From contig JBBRNR010000010.1 in the NCBI GenBank assembly GCA_038230215.1, positions 62,001 through 126,000 on the forward strand: a stretch of 64,000 nt of DNA, in the 5' to 3' direction. How positions within the stretch are numbered: position 1 is the first letter of the stretch; each line of letters begins with the position of its first letter. Made by a program: the position numbers and the translations under genes. The notes below the pieces were generated by a model that made no database searches, was not told the origin of the DNA, and saw nothing but the letters and a program-made list of their open reading frames with translations. The stretch comes from DASVRZ01 sp038230215 (lineage in GTDB: Bacteria > Verrucomicrobiota > Verrucomicrobiia > Chthoniobacterales > DASVRZ01). Below are positions 56,701 to 64,000 of the stretch, piece by piece.

Positions 56701-59700
56701 TTAGATTGCGTGGGCAGGTTTTAATTTTGGAGTAGTCGGCAGTGCATCGACCGCATCCAAGGGATCAATGGCGTCACGCGCCACGTATTCTTCGGCAGCT
56801 TTGCGTCCGAATTTGAAAAAGATAGCGGGCGTCACTGCCATATCGAGCAAGGTCGAACTAAACAAGCCACCAAGGATTACAACCGCCACGGGGTAGAGAA
56901 TTTCCTTGCCCGGTTCGCCAGCAGAGAGAACGAGCGGCACAAGGGCAAGTCCGGCAACTGCGGCGGTCATGGTAACGGGAACGAGTCGTTCCAACGAGCC
57001 ACGCACGATCATCTTTTCATCGAACTTCTCGCCCTCATGTTCCATCAAATGGATATAGTGCGAAATCATCATGATCGTATTGCGCGAGGCGATCCCTGCC
57101 AGAGTGATGAGTCCCACTAGGGTAGCGATGGAGACTTTACCCACGAGAAGCCACGTCAAAACCAAGCCACCGATAAATGCCAGTGGGATGTTGAGCAGGA
57201 TTTGCGCGACGATCATGGTCGAGCGGAAATGGGAGTAGAGCACAAGAAACATGGTTAGAAGCGTGGCAATGGAAAGAATACCAATGAGACGGGTGGCTTC
57301 CTGCTGACTTTGGAATTGCCCTTCGTAGCTAATAAAAAATCCCGTAGGCAAATGCACCTGAGCATTCAGTTTGTCTTGAATTTCCTTCACCACAGAGCCG
57401 AGGTCGCGCCCGCTGACATTGGCTTGAACGACGATGCGACGTTGGACGTTTTCTCGGTTGATGATGTTCGGGCCTTTGCCGTCGAGCACATCGGCCAGGA
57501 GTGCTAGGGGAACCTTTTGACCATTCGCAGTATCGACTAGCATTTCGCTGATCGCTTTAATGTCGTCCCTAGATGTTTCATCGTAGCGGACAGACACATC
57601 GTAAGTTTTTTGTCCGTCCAATACTTGGGCGACGGTGCGCCCGTTGAGAGCGGTTTCCAGCAACTCATTGAGTTCACCCACCTGCACACCATACAGTTTT
57701 GCCTTCTCGCGGTTGACTTGAATTTTGACTTGAGGCATCAAGACTTGCTTCTCGATCTGCAAATCCACGACACCGGGAATCGCTTTCATAATGCTTTCTG
57801 TCTGGGCGGCGGCGGCACGGAGTTCTTCCAGATTATCGCCGAAAATCTTCACGGCGATTTGGGCGCGGACACCGGAAAGAAGATGATCTAGTCGATGCGA
57901 AATAGGTTGTCCAACGCTGAAAACAATACCGGGAATCTGGCTCAATTTGGAGCGAACATCCTCCAGGATAGCCTCACGTTTGCGCCCGCTTTTTTTGAAG
58001 TCCACGTCGATTTCAGTAGAATGAACGCCCTCCGCGTGCTCATCCAGTTCTGCGCGTCCTGTGCGGCGTCCCGTGGAAATAACTTCGGGAACACTGATGA
58101 GTAACTTTTCTGCAATTTCACCGATGCGATCGGATTGTTTGAGGGAAGTTCCTGGCGCAGAAACGACGCTGATCGTCGCGGTGCCTTCATTGAACTCTGG
58201 CAAAAATTCTTTACCCATCAATGGGTAGAGAGAAAACGAGCCTACGACTAACACAAAAGCGATGCCGATGACTGCATAAGGATGTTGCAAAGTGAGTTTG
58301 AGAATAACGCGCTCATCGAAGCCTTTCAGTTGGCGGACGAGCCAGCTATCTTTCTCGTGCTCCATGTTTTTCATCTTAGGCAACAGATAGGAACTGAGGG
58401 CCGGAATGACGGTCAGCGAGACGACAAAAGAGGCGAGCATAGCTACAATCGTGGCGACACCAATCGGTGCGAAAAGTTTTCCTTCGATACCACCCAGTCC
58501 GAAGAGCGGAATGAACACGAGAACGATCAACAGGGTGGCAAACAATATCGAATTTCGCACTTCTGCCGAGGCATCGGAGATGACCCGCAAAACAGGACGC
58601 GGCGTGGACGTGTGGCGGTTTTCCCGGAGACGGCGAAAGACGTTTTCCACATCGACGATGGCATCATCGACGACCATTCCGATAGCTACCGCCAGACCGC
58701 CGAGAGTCATGGTGTTGATGGTAATGCCCGCCCATTTGAAATAAAGAATGGTGACAACAAACGAGAGAGGTATCGCGGTTAGCGTGATGATGGTAGTGCG
58801 GAAATTCAGTAGGAATAAAAAGAGAACGATAACGACCATGATTGCGCCATCGCGAATGGCGTCCTCGACATTTTTGATGGCGGCATTGATGAAATTTCCC
58901 TGTTTGAAAAGGGGAGTGATTTTTACATCCGAGGGTAGGTTTTTCTGGATTTCAGCGAGGGCTTTTTCGACTTCTGCCGTGAGTTTGATAGTGTCGGCAC
59001 CGGGTTGTTTTTGGACTGAAACGATCACCGCTGGTGCGCCGTTTACGCCAGCATCACCACGCATCACTTGTCTGCCAAATTTCACGTCGGCCACATCCTT
59101 GAGCAGAATGGGGATACCTTGGCGCATCTCCACAACGGAATTAGCGATGTCGTCTATCGAGGTAGTGCGCCCGATATTACGGATGAGAGCCTCTTTATTG
59201 GCACCCTCCAGAAACCCGCCAGCGGTGTTCACTTGCGATTTCTCCGACGCATCCAGCACCTGCTTGAGAGTAATGCCGTAGGCCGCCATTTTTTCAGGAG
59301 ATGCCAGAACTTGATATTGTTTGACGCCTCCTCCGATTGGAATGACTTGGGAAACGCCGGGAATGGTTAGCAAGCGCTGACGCAGAGTCCAATCAGCGAT
59401 GCCGCGAATATCCATAGGTGCAGTCGTTCCATCTTTGCTGGAAAGACCAACCAACATGATCTCGCCCATAATGGAGGAAATCGGCCCCATGATCGGAGTA
59501 ACGCCCTTGGGTAATTTTTCCGCTGCAAGTTGTAATCGTTCCTGCACGAGTTGTCGCGCCCGGTAAATGTCGATCCCCCAGTCGAACTCCACATAGAGCA
59601 CAGATAACCCGATGCCCGCGCTGGAGCGCACACGCTTGACTCCAGGTGCGCCATTCAGGGAAGTTTCCAACGGTAGGTTGACCAGTGTTTCGACTTCTTC

Positions 59701-59874
59701 GGGGGCTAGGCCAGCGGCCTCAGTGAGGATATTGACCGTCGGACGGTTAAGATCGGGAAAGACATCCACGGGCAACTGCAAGGCGGTGTATCCGCCGTAA
59801 ATGAGGATAAGAATGCTGGCCGCAACAATAAAGATACGGTTGCGGAGGGAAAATTCGATGAGTCGATTGAGCAT
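56701..59874 (-). CDS. CusA/CzcA-type heavy-metal RND efflux pump
   Basis: 1057 residues with twelve membrane segments and two large periplasmic loops, as for HME-RND proteins. Segment TM4 reads GGLAVAIGMVVDDAIVDVENVFRRL with two adjacent Asp for proton relay. The periplasmic part has KEFLPEFNEGTATISVVSAPGTSL. The Asp pair differs from E. coli CusA, so a Cu/Ag or a divalent-metal substrate cannot be told from the sequence alone; the P1B-1 ATPase in the operon favours copper. It starts 6 bases after the MFP gene stop. Confidence 0.93.
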   Translation of the reverse strand: MLNRLIEFSLRNRIFIVAASILILIYGGYTALQLPVDVFPDLNRPTVNILTEAAGLAPEEVETLVNLPLETSLNGAPGVKRVRSSAGIGLSVLYVEFDWGIDIYRARQLVQERLQLAAEKLPKGVTPIMGPISSIMGEIMLVGLSSKDGTTAPMDIRGIADWTLRQRLLTIPGVSQVIPIGGGVKQYQVLASPEKMAAYGITLKQVLDASEKSQVNTAGGFLEGANKEALIRNIGRTTSIDDIANSVVEMRQGIPILLKDVADVKFGRQVMRGDAGVNGAPAVIVSVQKQPGADTIKLTAEVEKALAEIQKNLPSDVKITPLFKQGNFINAAIKNVEDAIRDGAIMVVIVLFLFLLNFRTTIITLTAIPLSFVVTILYFKWAGITINTMTLGGLAVAIGMVVDDAIVDVENVFRRLRENRHTSTPRPVLRVISDASAEVRNSILFATLLIVLVFIPLFGLGGIEGKLFAPIGVATIVAMLASFVVSLTVIPALSSYLLPKMKNMEHEKDSWLVRQLKGFDERVILKLTLQHPYAVIGIAFVLVVGSFSLYPLMGKEFLPEFNEGTATISVVSAPGTSLKQSDRIGEIAEKLLISVPEVISTGRRTGRAELDEHAEGVHSTEIDVDFKKSGRKREAILEDVRSKLSQIPGIVFSVGQPISHRLDHLLSGVRAQIAVKIFGDNLEELRAAAAQTESIMKAIPGVVDLQIEKQVLMPQVKIQVNREKAKLYGVQVGELNELLETALNGRTVAQVLDGQKTYDVSVRYDETSRDDIKAISEMLVDTANGQKVPLALLADVLDGKGPNIINRENVQRRIVVQANVSGRDLGSVVKEIQDKLNAQVHLPTGFFISYEGQFQSQQEATRLIGILSIATLLTMFLVLYSHFRSTMIVAQILLNIPLAFIGGLVLTWLLVGKVSIATLVGLITLAGIASRNTIMMISHYIHLMEHEGEKFDEKMIVRGSLERLVPVTMTAAVAGLALVPLVLSAGEPGKEILYPVAVVILGGLFSSTLLDMAVTPAIFFKFGRKAAEEYVARDAIDPLDAVDALPTTPKLKPAHAI

Positions 59875-59880
59875 GGCGAA

Positions 59881-61026
59881 TTACTTGGAGACAACGTGTG
59901 CTGCCGTGGCACGTTTGCGACTGAGAACCGCAATTAGATTCAGCAAAAGCAGCACAATAATCGTGCCTCCCATGTAGGTGAGTGGGCCTTGCAAAGAGGC
60001 TAGTTTGCTCGTGTTAGCAACCGTGTGTTCGTCGGCGTGACCCGCCGCTTCCGGTGCTGCCCCAGCTTTAGCGACTGGTTTTTTTGAGGTGACGTATTGG
60101 AGTTGATAGTTACCAAGCGTAACCACTTTATCACTTGGGAAAACACCTTCGATAATTTCTACAAATTGGTCGTCTTTTACTCCGGTCACCACGGGACGTT
60201 TTTCGTAAACCAGCCCGTCGTTGTCATTTTGTGCGAAGACAAACAAATTGCCCGCTTCACCTAGCACTGCACTTAACGGGACGGCAACGACTGAATCAGC
60301 CTCCTCCGTCACCAGATTGAGTGTGGCCCTCATGTTAGGGCGCAATTTGAACTCTGGGTTTGGCACGCGCACCCATACCTTGAGGGTGCGTGTTTCGGGA
60401 TCGAGTTCACCGCTCATTAGATCCACCGTGCCTGTAAAAGTATCATCGGGAAATGATTCCACTTTGATTCTTACTTTCTGTCCTGTCTTCACACGGGCGA
60501 CCTGGCCTTCAAAAATCCTGCCTTCAGCATACACTGCCGATAGGTCCACGATTTCCAATAAATGCTTATCCGGTTCGACTGCATCATTCAGTAAAACATC
60601 CCGATGAGTAATCGTGCCGTCGATGGGTGACTCAATCATCACACGGGGCGGTGGATTGCCTAGTTGGCGACTTTCTACCTCGACCAATGGTTGACCTTTT
60701 TTGACAAGCTCTCCTTCGCTTGCCTTGATATTAAGAACACGTCCGGCAATACGGCTGCTAACCGCTGAGGCATGATCGGGTATTGGCTCAATCTGGCCGA
60801 TGACCATAAGGGTTTTGTCTAACGTGCGTAACTCCGCTTCTTCCACAGTTAATCTGAGGTTAGTTTTTGCCTCTGCGGTAATGGTAATCGGGCCACCCAC
60901 GGAAGTTTCGCCATCATCGCCGGGGGCTTTATCGTGTCCCGCATGGGCAAGAGCGTTTGATGAAAACAACAACAGGAAAGTTGCTGAGAAGACTGCTAGA
61001 GAGCGAATTGAGAGAGTCGTATTCAT
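59881..61026 (-). CDS. RND membrane fusion protein with C-terminal membrane helix
   Basis: 381 residues with signal peptide (cleavage near ALA-HAG). The lipoyl/barrel halves are GRVLNIKASEGELVKKGQPLVEVES and SPIDGTITHRDVLLNDAVEPD; the barrel has LSAVYAEGRIFEGQVARVKTGQKV. It joins the RND pump to the outer-membrane channel. Odd: a C-terminal hydrophobic stretch (YMGGTIIVLLLLNLIAVL) followed by basic residues (SRKRATAA) makes a second anchor that most CusB proteins lack. Confidence 0.88.
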   Translation of the reverse strand: MNTTLSIRSLAVFSATFLLLFSSNALAHAGHDKAPGDDGETSVGGPITITAEAKTNLRLTVEEAELRTLDKTLMVIGQIEPIPDHASAVSSRIAGRVLNIKASEGELVKKGQPLVEVESRQLGNPPPRVMIESPIDGTITHRDVLLNDAVEPDKHLLEIVDLSAVYAEGRIFEGQVARVKTGQKVRIKVESFPDDTFTGTVDLMSGELDPETRTLKVWVRVPNPEFKLRPNMRATLNLVTEEADSVVAVPLSAVLGEAGNLFVFAQNDNDGLVYEKRPVVTGVKDDQFVEIIEGVFPSDKVVTLGNYQLQYVTSKKPVAKAGAAPEAAGHADEHTVANTSKLASLQGPLTYMGGTIIVLLLLNLIAVLSRKRATAAHVVSK

Positions 61027-61029
61027 GAA

Positions 61030-62415
61030 TTATTTGCGAGAGCGATGCGTTTTTTCAGTCCGGGAAGTGCCGTCGTTGAGAAAATCCTTGGAAAGATACG
61101 GACTGCCGCCACTGGCTGTTTCGAGTTGGATTAACGCCTGCACATAGTTGGTGTAGGCAGTGAGATAAGAAGCGCGGAGACTGGCTTGCTGTTGCTGTGC
61201 TTGGATCAATTTTGTGGAATCTGTCAGTCCCTCTGAAAAGCCCTTTTTTAGCAGTTCAGAAGTATTGGCTAACTGCGGCAATAATGTTTTCTGATAGCTG
61301 GTAACGACACTTCGTAGATTCGTCACTTGGACGATGCTCGTGGCAATCTCCGTGCGAATAGAAAGGCGCAGGGCTTCAATTTGCTGACCCGCTTGATCTG
61401 CCGTCGCTTGCTGCTCATGGAGCTTCCCCTGATTGCGATTCCAGAGGGATAAAGGGATGGAAATTTTTATTCCCGTGAAATTATTTGCATCAATTCCTCT
61501 TGGTTCGTCGAGAGTTCTTTCGTTCGAGTATTCCAGACCGACCGTCCAATCTTCCCACGCTTCTGCACGAGCTAGTTGCATCTCGGCTTTTGCCCGGTCC
61601 ACAGAAAGTTCCAGCAAGCGTAGATCGGGTCGATTGACCGCCATTGAGGGAGCATATTTCTCGGCACTGAATCTAGCCGATAGGGTTTCCACGCTGCCAT
61701 CCAGCTTGAGCGCAGTTTCAGGATTGACTCCTAATTTCCTTCGCAAGGCCAGTTCACGACTGCTGAGATCGGCTCCTAATACCGCGTTCTCCAATTCCAA
61801 TCGTTGTAATTCCACTTTTGCGAGATTCACGTCCACCTCTGAGACTTCTGCTTTTTCTAAGCGTTGCTCGAAAAGGCTTACGAAATTGCGATTCACCCTG
61901 ATGAACTCACCGTTAGAGGCCATTTGCTCTTTTACTAAGAGTATTGCCATAAATTCACTCTGCACTTCACCTACCAGCAATCGCTCCTGATTGCGGATTT
62001 CGACCATTGCCTGAGCCACATCGACACGGTTTAAGGCTTTGGCAAATCTCAGGCGACCAGCAATAGGAAACGCCTGAACGTAACCTGCGCTGATCGTGCG
62101 TTCACCTTCATCATTGCCCAGTTTATCGGAACGGCCCCCTAATTCGATGGATGGATTGGGGAAAAGTCCTGCCTGTATGAGTCTGCCTCGCGCTTTTTCG
62201 ACTTCATAACGCGCAGCTCGCAGATCGAGATTGTTCGCCAAAGCTGCACGCGCTGCTTCATCCAGTGTTAAAGCATTGGCTGGCATTAAAAAAACACCAA
62301 GCAAAAGCCAAATAACACTGACTTTCCAAAAAAACTTAGAGGGCACTAAAAAACAGCGTTGTGACGGGAAAAGACTTTGAAAAAAAGGCGCAGACAGATT
62401 TGAAGGATGAGTCAC
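61030..62415 (-). CDS. TolC-like outer-membrane efflux protein (CusC/CzcC type)
   Basis: 461 residues. After a hydrophobic signal (FFWKVSVIWLLLGVFLMPANA) come two outer-membrane-efflux repeats with coiled coils (LDEAARAALANNLDLRAARYEVEKARGRLI and its second half with ALRLSIRTEIATSIVQVTNLRSVVTSYQ). It ends with a tail KTHRSRK. It is the first gene of the cus-like operon, 3 bases before the MFP gene. The first Met at 62415 or a start nearer the signal sequence may be used. Confidence 0.85.
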   Translation of the reverse strand: MTHPSNLSAPFFQSLFPSQRCFLVPSKFFWKVSVIWLLLGVFLMPANALTLDEAARAALANNLDLRAARYEVEKARGRLIQAGLFPNPSIELGGRSDKLGNDEGERTISAGYVQAFPIAGRLRFAKALNRVDVAQAMVEIRNQERLLVGEVQSEFMAILLVKEQMASNGEFIRVNRNFVSLFEQRLEKAEVSEVDVNLAKVELQRLELENAVLGADLSSRELALRRKLGVNPETALKLDGSVETLSARFSAEKYAPSMAVNRPDLRLLELSVDRAKAEMQLARAEAWEDWTVGLEYSNERTLDEPRGIDANNFTGIKISIPLSLWNRNQGKLHEQQATADQAGQQIEALRLSIRTEIATSIVQVTNLRSVVTSYQKTLLPQLANTSELLKKGFSEGLTDSTKLIQAQQQQASLRASYLTAYTNYVQALIQLETASGGSPYLSKDFLNDGTSRTEKTHRSRK

Positions 62416-62517
62416 GATAAAGCCTTAAACGCTGAGTTTTCTGCAATCCCTCAATCTTTTTCCAAGATCATCTTACACAAATTCCCATCAATACTGATTA
62501 TCGAACGTTATATCCTA

Positions 62518-63435
62518 CTAAAACAGGTAATCTTGTTGTCCAGATGCAGAAATCCAAAGTGAAGATAAAGCTTCACTGTTACGCTCTAAACTTTGACAGT
62601 CCGAAAACCAGAAGAGTCCATGTCCTCGCGATAGCTGCTTTGTAGCTTCCAGCAGATGGCGGGAACGCTCCTGACTTGTGGTGACGGTAATTACTTTGAC
62701 ACGATCAATGCCAAAACGTGACTTCTGAATACCCTGTATCCACGTTGCTTCATAGGCTAGGAGTTTACGAGTGAATGAGGAAAGTTCTGTATTCGAGCGA
62801 TTCACTGGCATCGTGCCTCTGTCTGCTTCCAAAAAATACAGCGTGCGCGAAACTTGGCCTGTGAGTTCCTTTGATTCGATTGCAAAAACCTTATCTGGAA
62901 TTACCCCTAATTTTTCTTTTTTTGAATCCGTTACTGTCCACTGAAAAGCTTTTCGCTCACTACGTGTAATTTCTTGGAGCGGTATATCATGTTCAATAAG
63001 CAGACTAACATTATTTCGTTTTTTACAGATGACTTCGAGCATTACCATTATGTCAGAAACCATCAGTGCATGTTCAAGAAAGAGGCGTTTAACGCTTTGG
63101 TTTCGTGAACTCCAATCGAGGCGAGAAAACGGAATATCTCGGCGTCGAAGCTGGGCAGCACCACGGCTAGTAAGTCCATAGACAATACTGCGAGAACCGC
63201 CTTGATGGTAGTAGTCAATCTGGCAAGTTGGGCGTTCAAGATAGTCGTGGTGATAAAGTTTTTGAAGGCGTCGCAAAACCTGTTGCCGACTACCTGCAAC
63301 AAGATCGGTAACATGATTAGAGCGAAGAAAACGATGCCGATTGACCATCCGTAAAATCTCTGTGTCACGGGTTGTCAATTTCATTGGCGCAAAGTTTGTT
63401 GCTCGTCTGAACCGTGGATTACGGGTGAATGACAT
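62518..63435 (-). CDS. Replication-relaxation family protein
   Basis: 305 residues. The N-terminal winged-helix-like stretch LTTRDTEILRMVNRHRFLRSNHVTDLV and QVLRRLQKLYHHDYLERP are those of Replic_Relax, proteins of Gram-positive plasmids and of many mobile elements, associated with DNA relaxation or mobilisation. The middle has HALMVSDIMVMLEV and IPDKVFAIES. A second start at 63384 (MKLTTRD) is possible and may be the true one. It lies between the metal cargo and the TraG/HerA-like gene. Function is inferred from family. Confidence 0.8.
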   Translation of the reverse strand: MSFTRNPRFRRATNFAPMKLTTRDTEILRMVNRHRFLRSNHVTDLVAGSRQQVLRRLQKLYHHDYLERPTCQIDYYHQGGSRSIVYGLTSRGAAQLRRRDIPFSRLDWSSRNQSVKRLFLEHALMVSDIMVMLEVICKKRNNVSLLIEHDIPLQEITRSERKAFQWTVTDSKKEKLGVIPDKVFAIESKELTGQVSRTLYFLEADRGTMPVNRSNTELSSFTRKLLAYEATWIQGIQKSRFGIDRVKVITVTTSQERSRHLLEATKQLSRGHGLFWFSDCQSLERNSEALSSLWISASGQQDYLF

Positions 63436-63443
63436 ATTCAGAT

Positions 63444-63461
63444 TGTAACATAAACAATGTT
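63444..63461. promoter_or_regulatory. Inverted repeat TAACAT-AAACA-ATGTTA upstream of the replication-relaxation gene
   Basis: A 6-bp arm repeat, about 10-25 bases before the start at 63435 on the minus strand, possibly an operator. Weak evidence. Confidence 0.3.
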
Positions 63462-63513
63462 AGGAATAGAAATTACAAATATGCAGGTCGAGACGGCATC
63501 CGAGGTTCTTGAT

Positions 63514-64000
63514 TTAGTGTCGCCTGTTTTCTTTTCCTTTCATCCAACGATTGATCTTGGCTTCTACGTCGGTGCGATGAGTTGCGTATTTTTCGCGTGA
63601 TCGTGTTATCAGTTTGTCTCGCTTGCCGATAGGACACTCAATCGGTGAAAGCGTTTGGGCTTTGAAGGCGTCGCCAGTGCTGCCGTTCACGGAGAGGCGG
63701 GCGATAATTTGAAATCGGTCTAGGCCGACAAACATTTCCAGTGGATAGATTTTTCCAAACTCCTTAAACAATACCTCCGCGTCGGAATGGCCCACACGGA
63801 AGGAAACCAAAGAACCCACATTCCCGAAAACCGCTCCACGTATAGCAGGTGGGATTTGCTCAATGTATTGGTGGGAAAGTGCGAGACAGAGGCGGTATTT
63901 GCGCGCTTCGGATAGGATGGAAGTAAAAGCGTCGGTTGTAAAATTCTGAAATTCGTCGATGAATAAATAGAAATCTTTTCTTTCATTCTCTGACTGATTA
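63514..64000 (-). CDS. TraG/HerA-like ATPase, 5' end cut by the window
   Basis: The frame is open to the window edge (first full codon at 63999). It reads RKDFYLFIDEFQNFTTDAFTSILSEARKYRLCLALSHQYIEQIP in parts (Walker B FIDEFQ, then SHQYIEQ), followed by GNVGSLVSFRVGHSDAEVLFKEF. This matches the C-terminal part of the 1043-residue ATPase at 25706 (YMDEFQNF, ARKYRLGMILAHQ). So the element has two related pumps. Its start, Walker A and any membrane helices lie beyond the window. The end is KGKENRRH. Confidence 0.82.
   Translation of the reverse strand, partial: NQSENERKDFYLFIDEFQNFTTDAFTSILSEARKYRLCLALSHQYIEQIPPAIRGAVFGNVGSLVSFRVGHSDAEVLFKEFGKIYPLEMFVGLDRFQIIARLSVNGSTGDAFKAQTLSPIECPIGKRDKLITRSREKYATHRTDVEAKINRWMKGKENRRH

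Larger units (their letters stand above)
23858..64000. mobile_element. Putative integrative element with metal-resistance cargo (right end outside window)
   Basis: The content changes sharply at the serine recombinase: integrase, XRE-like regulator, HerA/TraG-type ATPases, replication-relaxation protein, CHC2 primase, RadC-type protein and DUF3800 protein flank a large block of metal-handling genes. This mix is usual for integrative conjugative or mobilisable elements. The left boundary is set near the candidate attC half-site; the right end and the matching attachment site are not in the window, and no relaxase or VirB4 is seen so far. Boundary positions are inferred. Confidence 0.55.

Noticed and set aside
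1..64000. tRNA or rRNA genes
   Set aside because: No rRNA-like or cloverleaf sequence with CCA-type end was noticed while reading; a covariance search was not possible.

Overview
The window looks like the chromosome of a member of the Verrucomicrobiota (PVC group). Three things point there: the order rpsL-rpsG-fusA-rpsJ with no tuf gene, a ribosomal gene string lacking rpsN and rpmD in their usual slots, and a secreted protein with a PEP-CTERM tail. No rRNA gene is present, so the assignment is an inference.

Region 1 (1-2830) holds a cut-off PIN toxin gene, an M29 aminopeptidase, a secreted endonuclease/exonuclease/phosphatase-fold protein and a TatA-like protein. Region 2 (2841-20939) is the joined str, S10, spc and alpha clusters: S12, S7, EF-G, S10, L3, L4, L23, L2, S19, [a secreted coiled-coil protein], L22, S3, L16, L29, S17, L14, L24, L5, S8, L6, L18, S5, L15, SecY, Adk, Map, a half-length IF-1 remnant, a strong terminator, then L36, S13, S11 and S4, and a second terminator. 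Most start codons here are preceded by a U-rich run instead of a Shine-Dalgarno sequence. Region 3 (21094-23857) has a VF530-family gene, eleven degenerate repeats spaced 21-22 bases, a hypothetical gene, and two single-gene units (DUF2513-like and PEP-CTERM) bounded by GTTAGGTGC/GCACCTAAC cores like integron cassettes.

Region 4 (23858 to beyond 64000) looks like one integrative element. It has a large serine recombinase at the left end, an XRE-like regulator, two HerA/TraG-type ATPases (one cut by the window end), a replication-relaxation protein, a CHC2-TOPRIM primase, a RadC-type JAMM protein and a DUF3800 protein. Its cargo (34819-62415) is almost entirely metal handling: (a) a redox operon with a heptaheme cytochrome c, a membrane cytochrome b, a ferredoxin-type flavin reductase, two Met-rich secreted proteins, a Cys-rich peptide and a glycogen-binding-like domain; (b) copper resistance genes copA, copB, a DUF2933-like peptide, a site-2 protease and a lipoprotein; (c) a PocR-AraC regulator; (d) a cnrYXH-like nickel/cobalt sensing unit; (e) a NicO-type exporter with a divergent CsoR/RcnR repressor; (f) a cus-like RND efflux operon ending in a copper P-type ATPase.

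The most useful new observation is a 37-base paired direct repeat (16-base half-sites, 21-base spacing), found three times in the same orientation relative to three genes around the PocR-AraC gene. It predicts a regulon joining the redox operon, the cop operon and a stand-alone ATP-synthase-epsilon-like gene. The second is the IF-1 remnant: a 49-codon frame matching only the C-terminal half of IF-1 at the canonical infA position.
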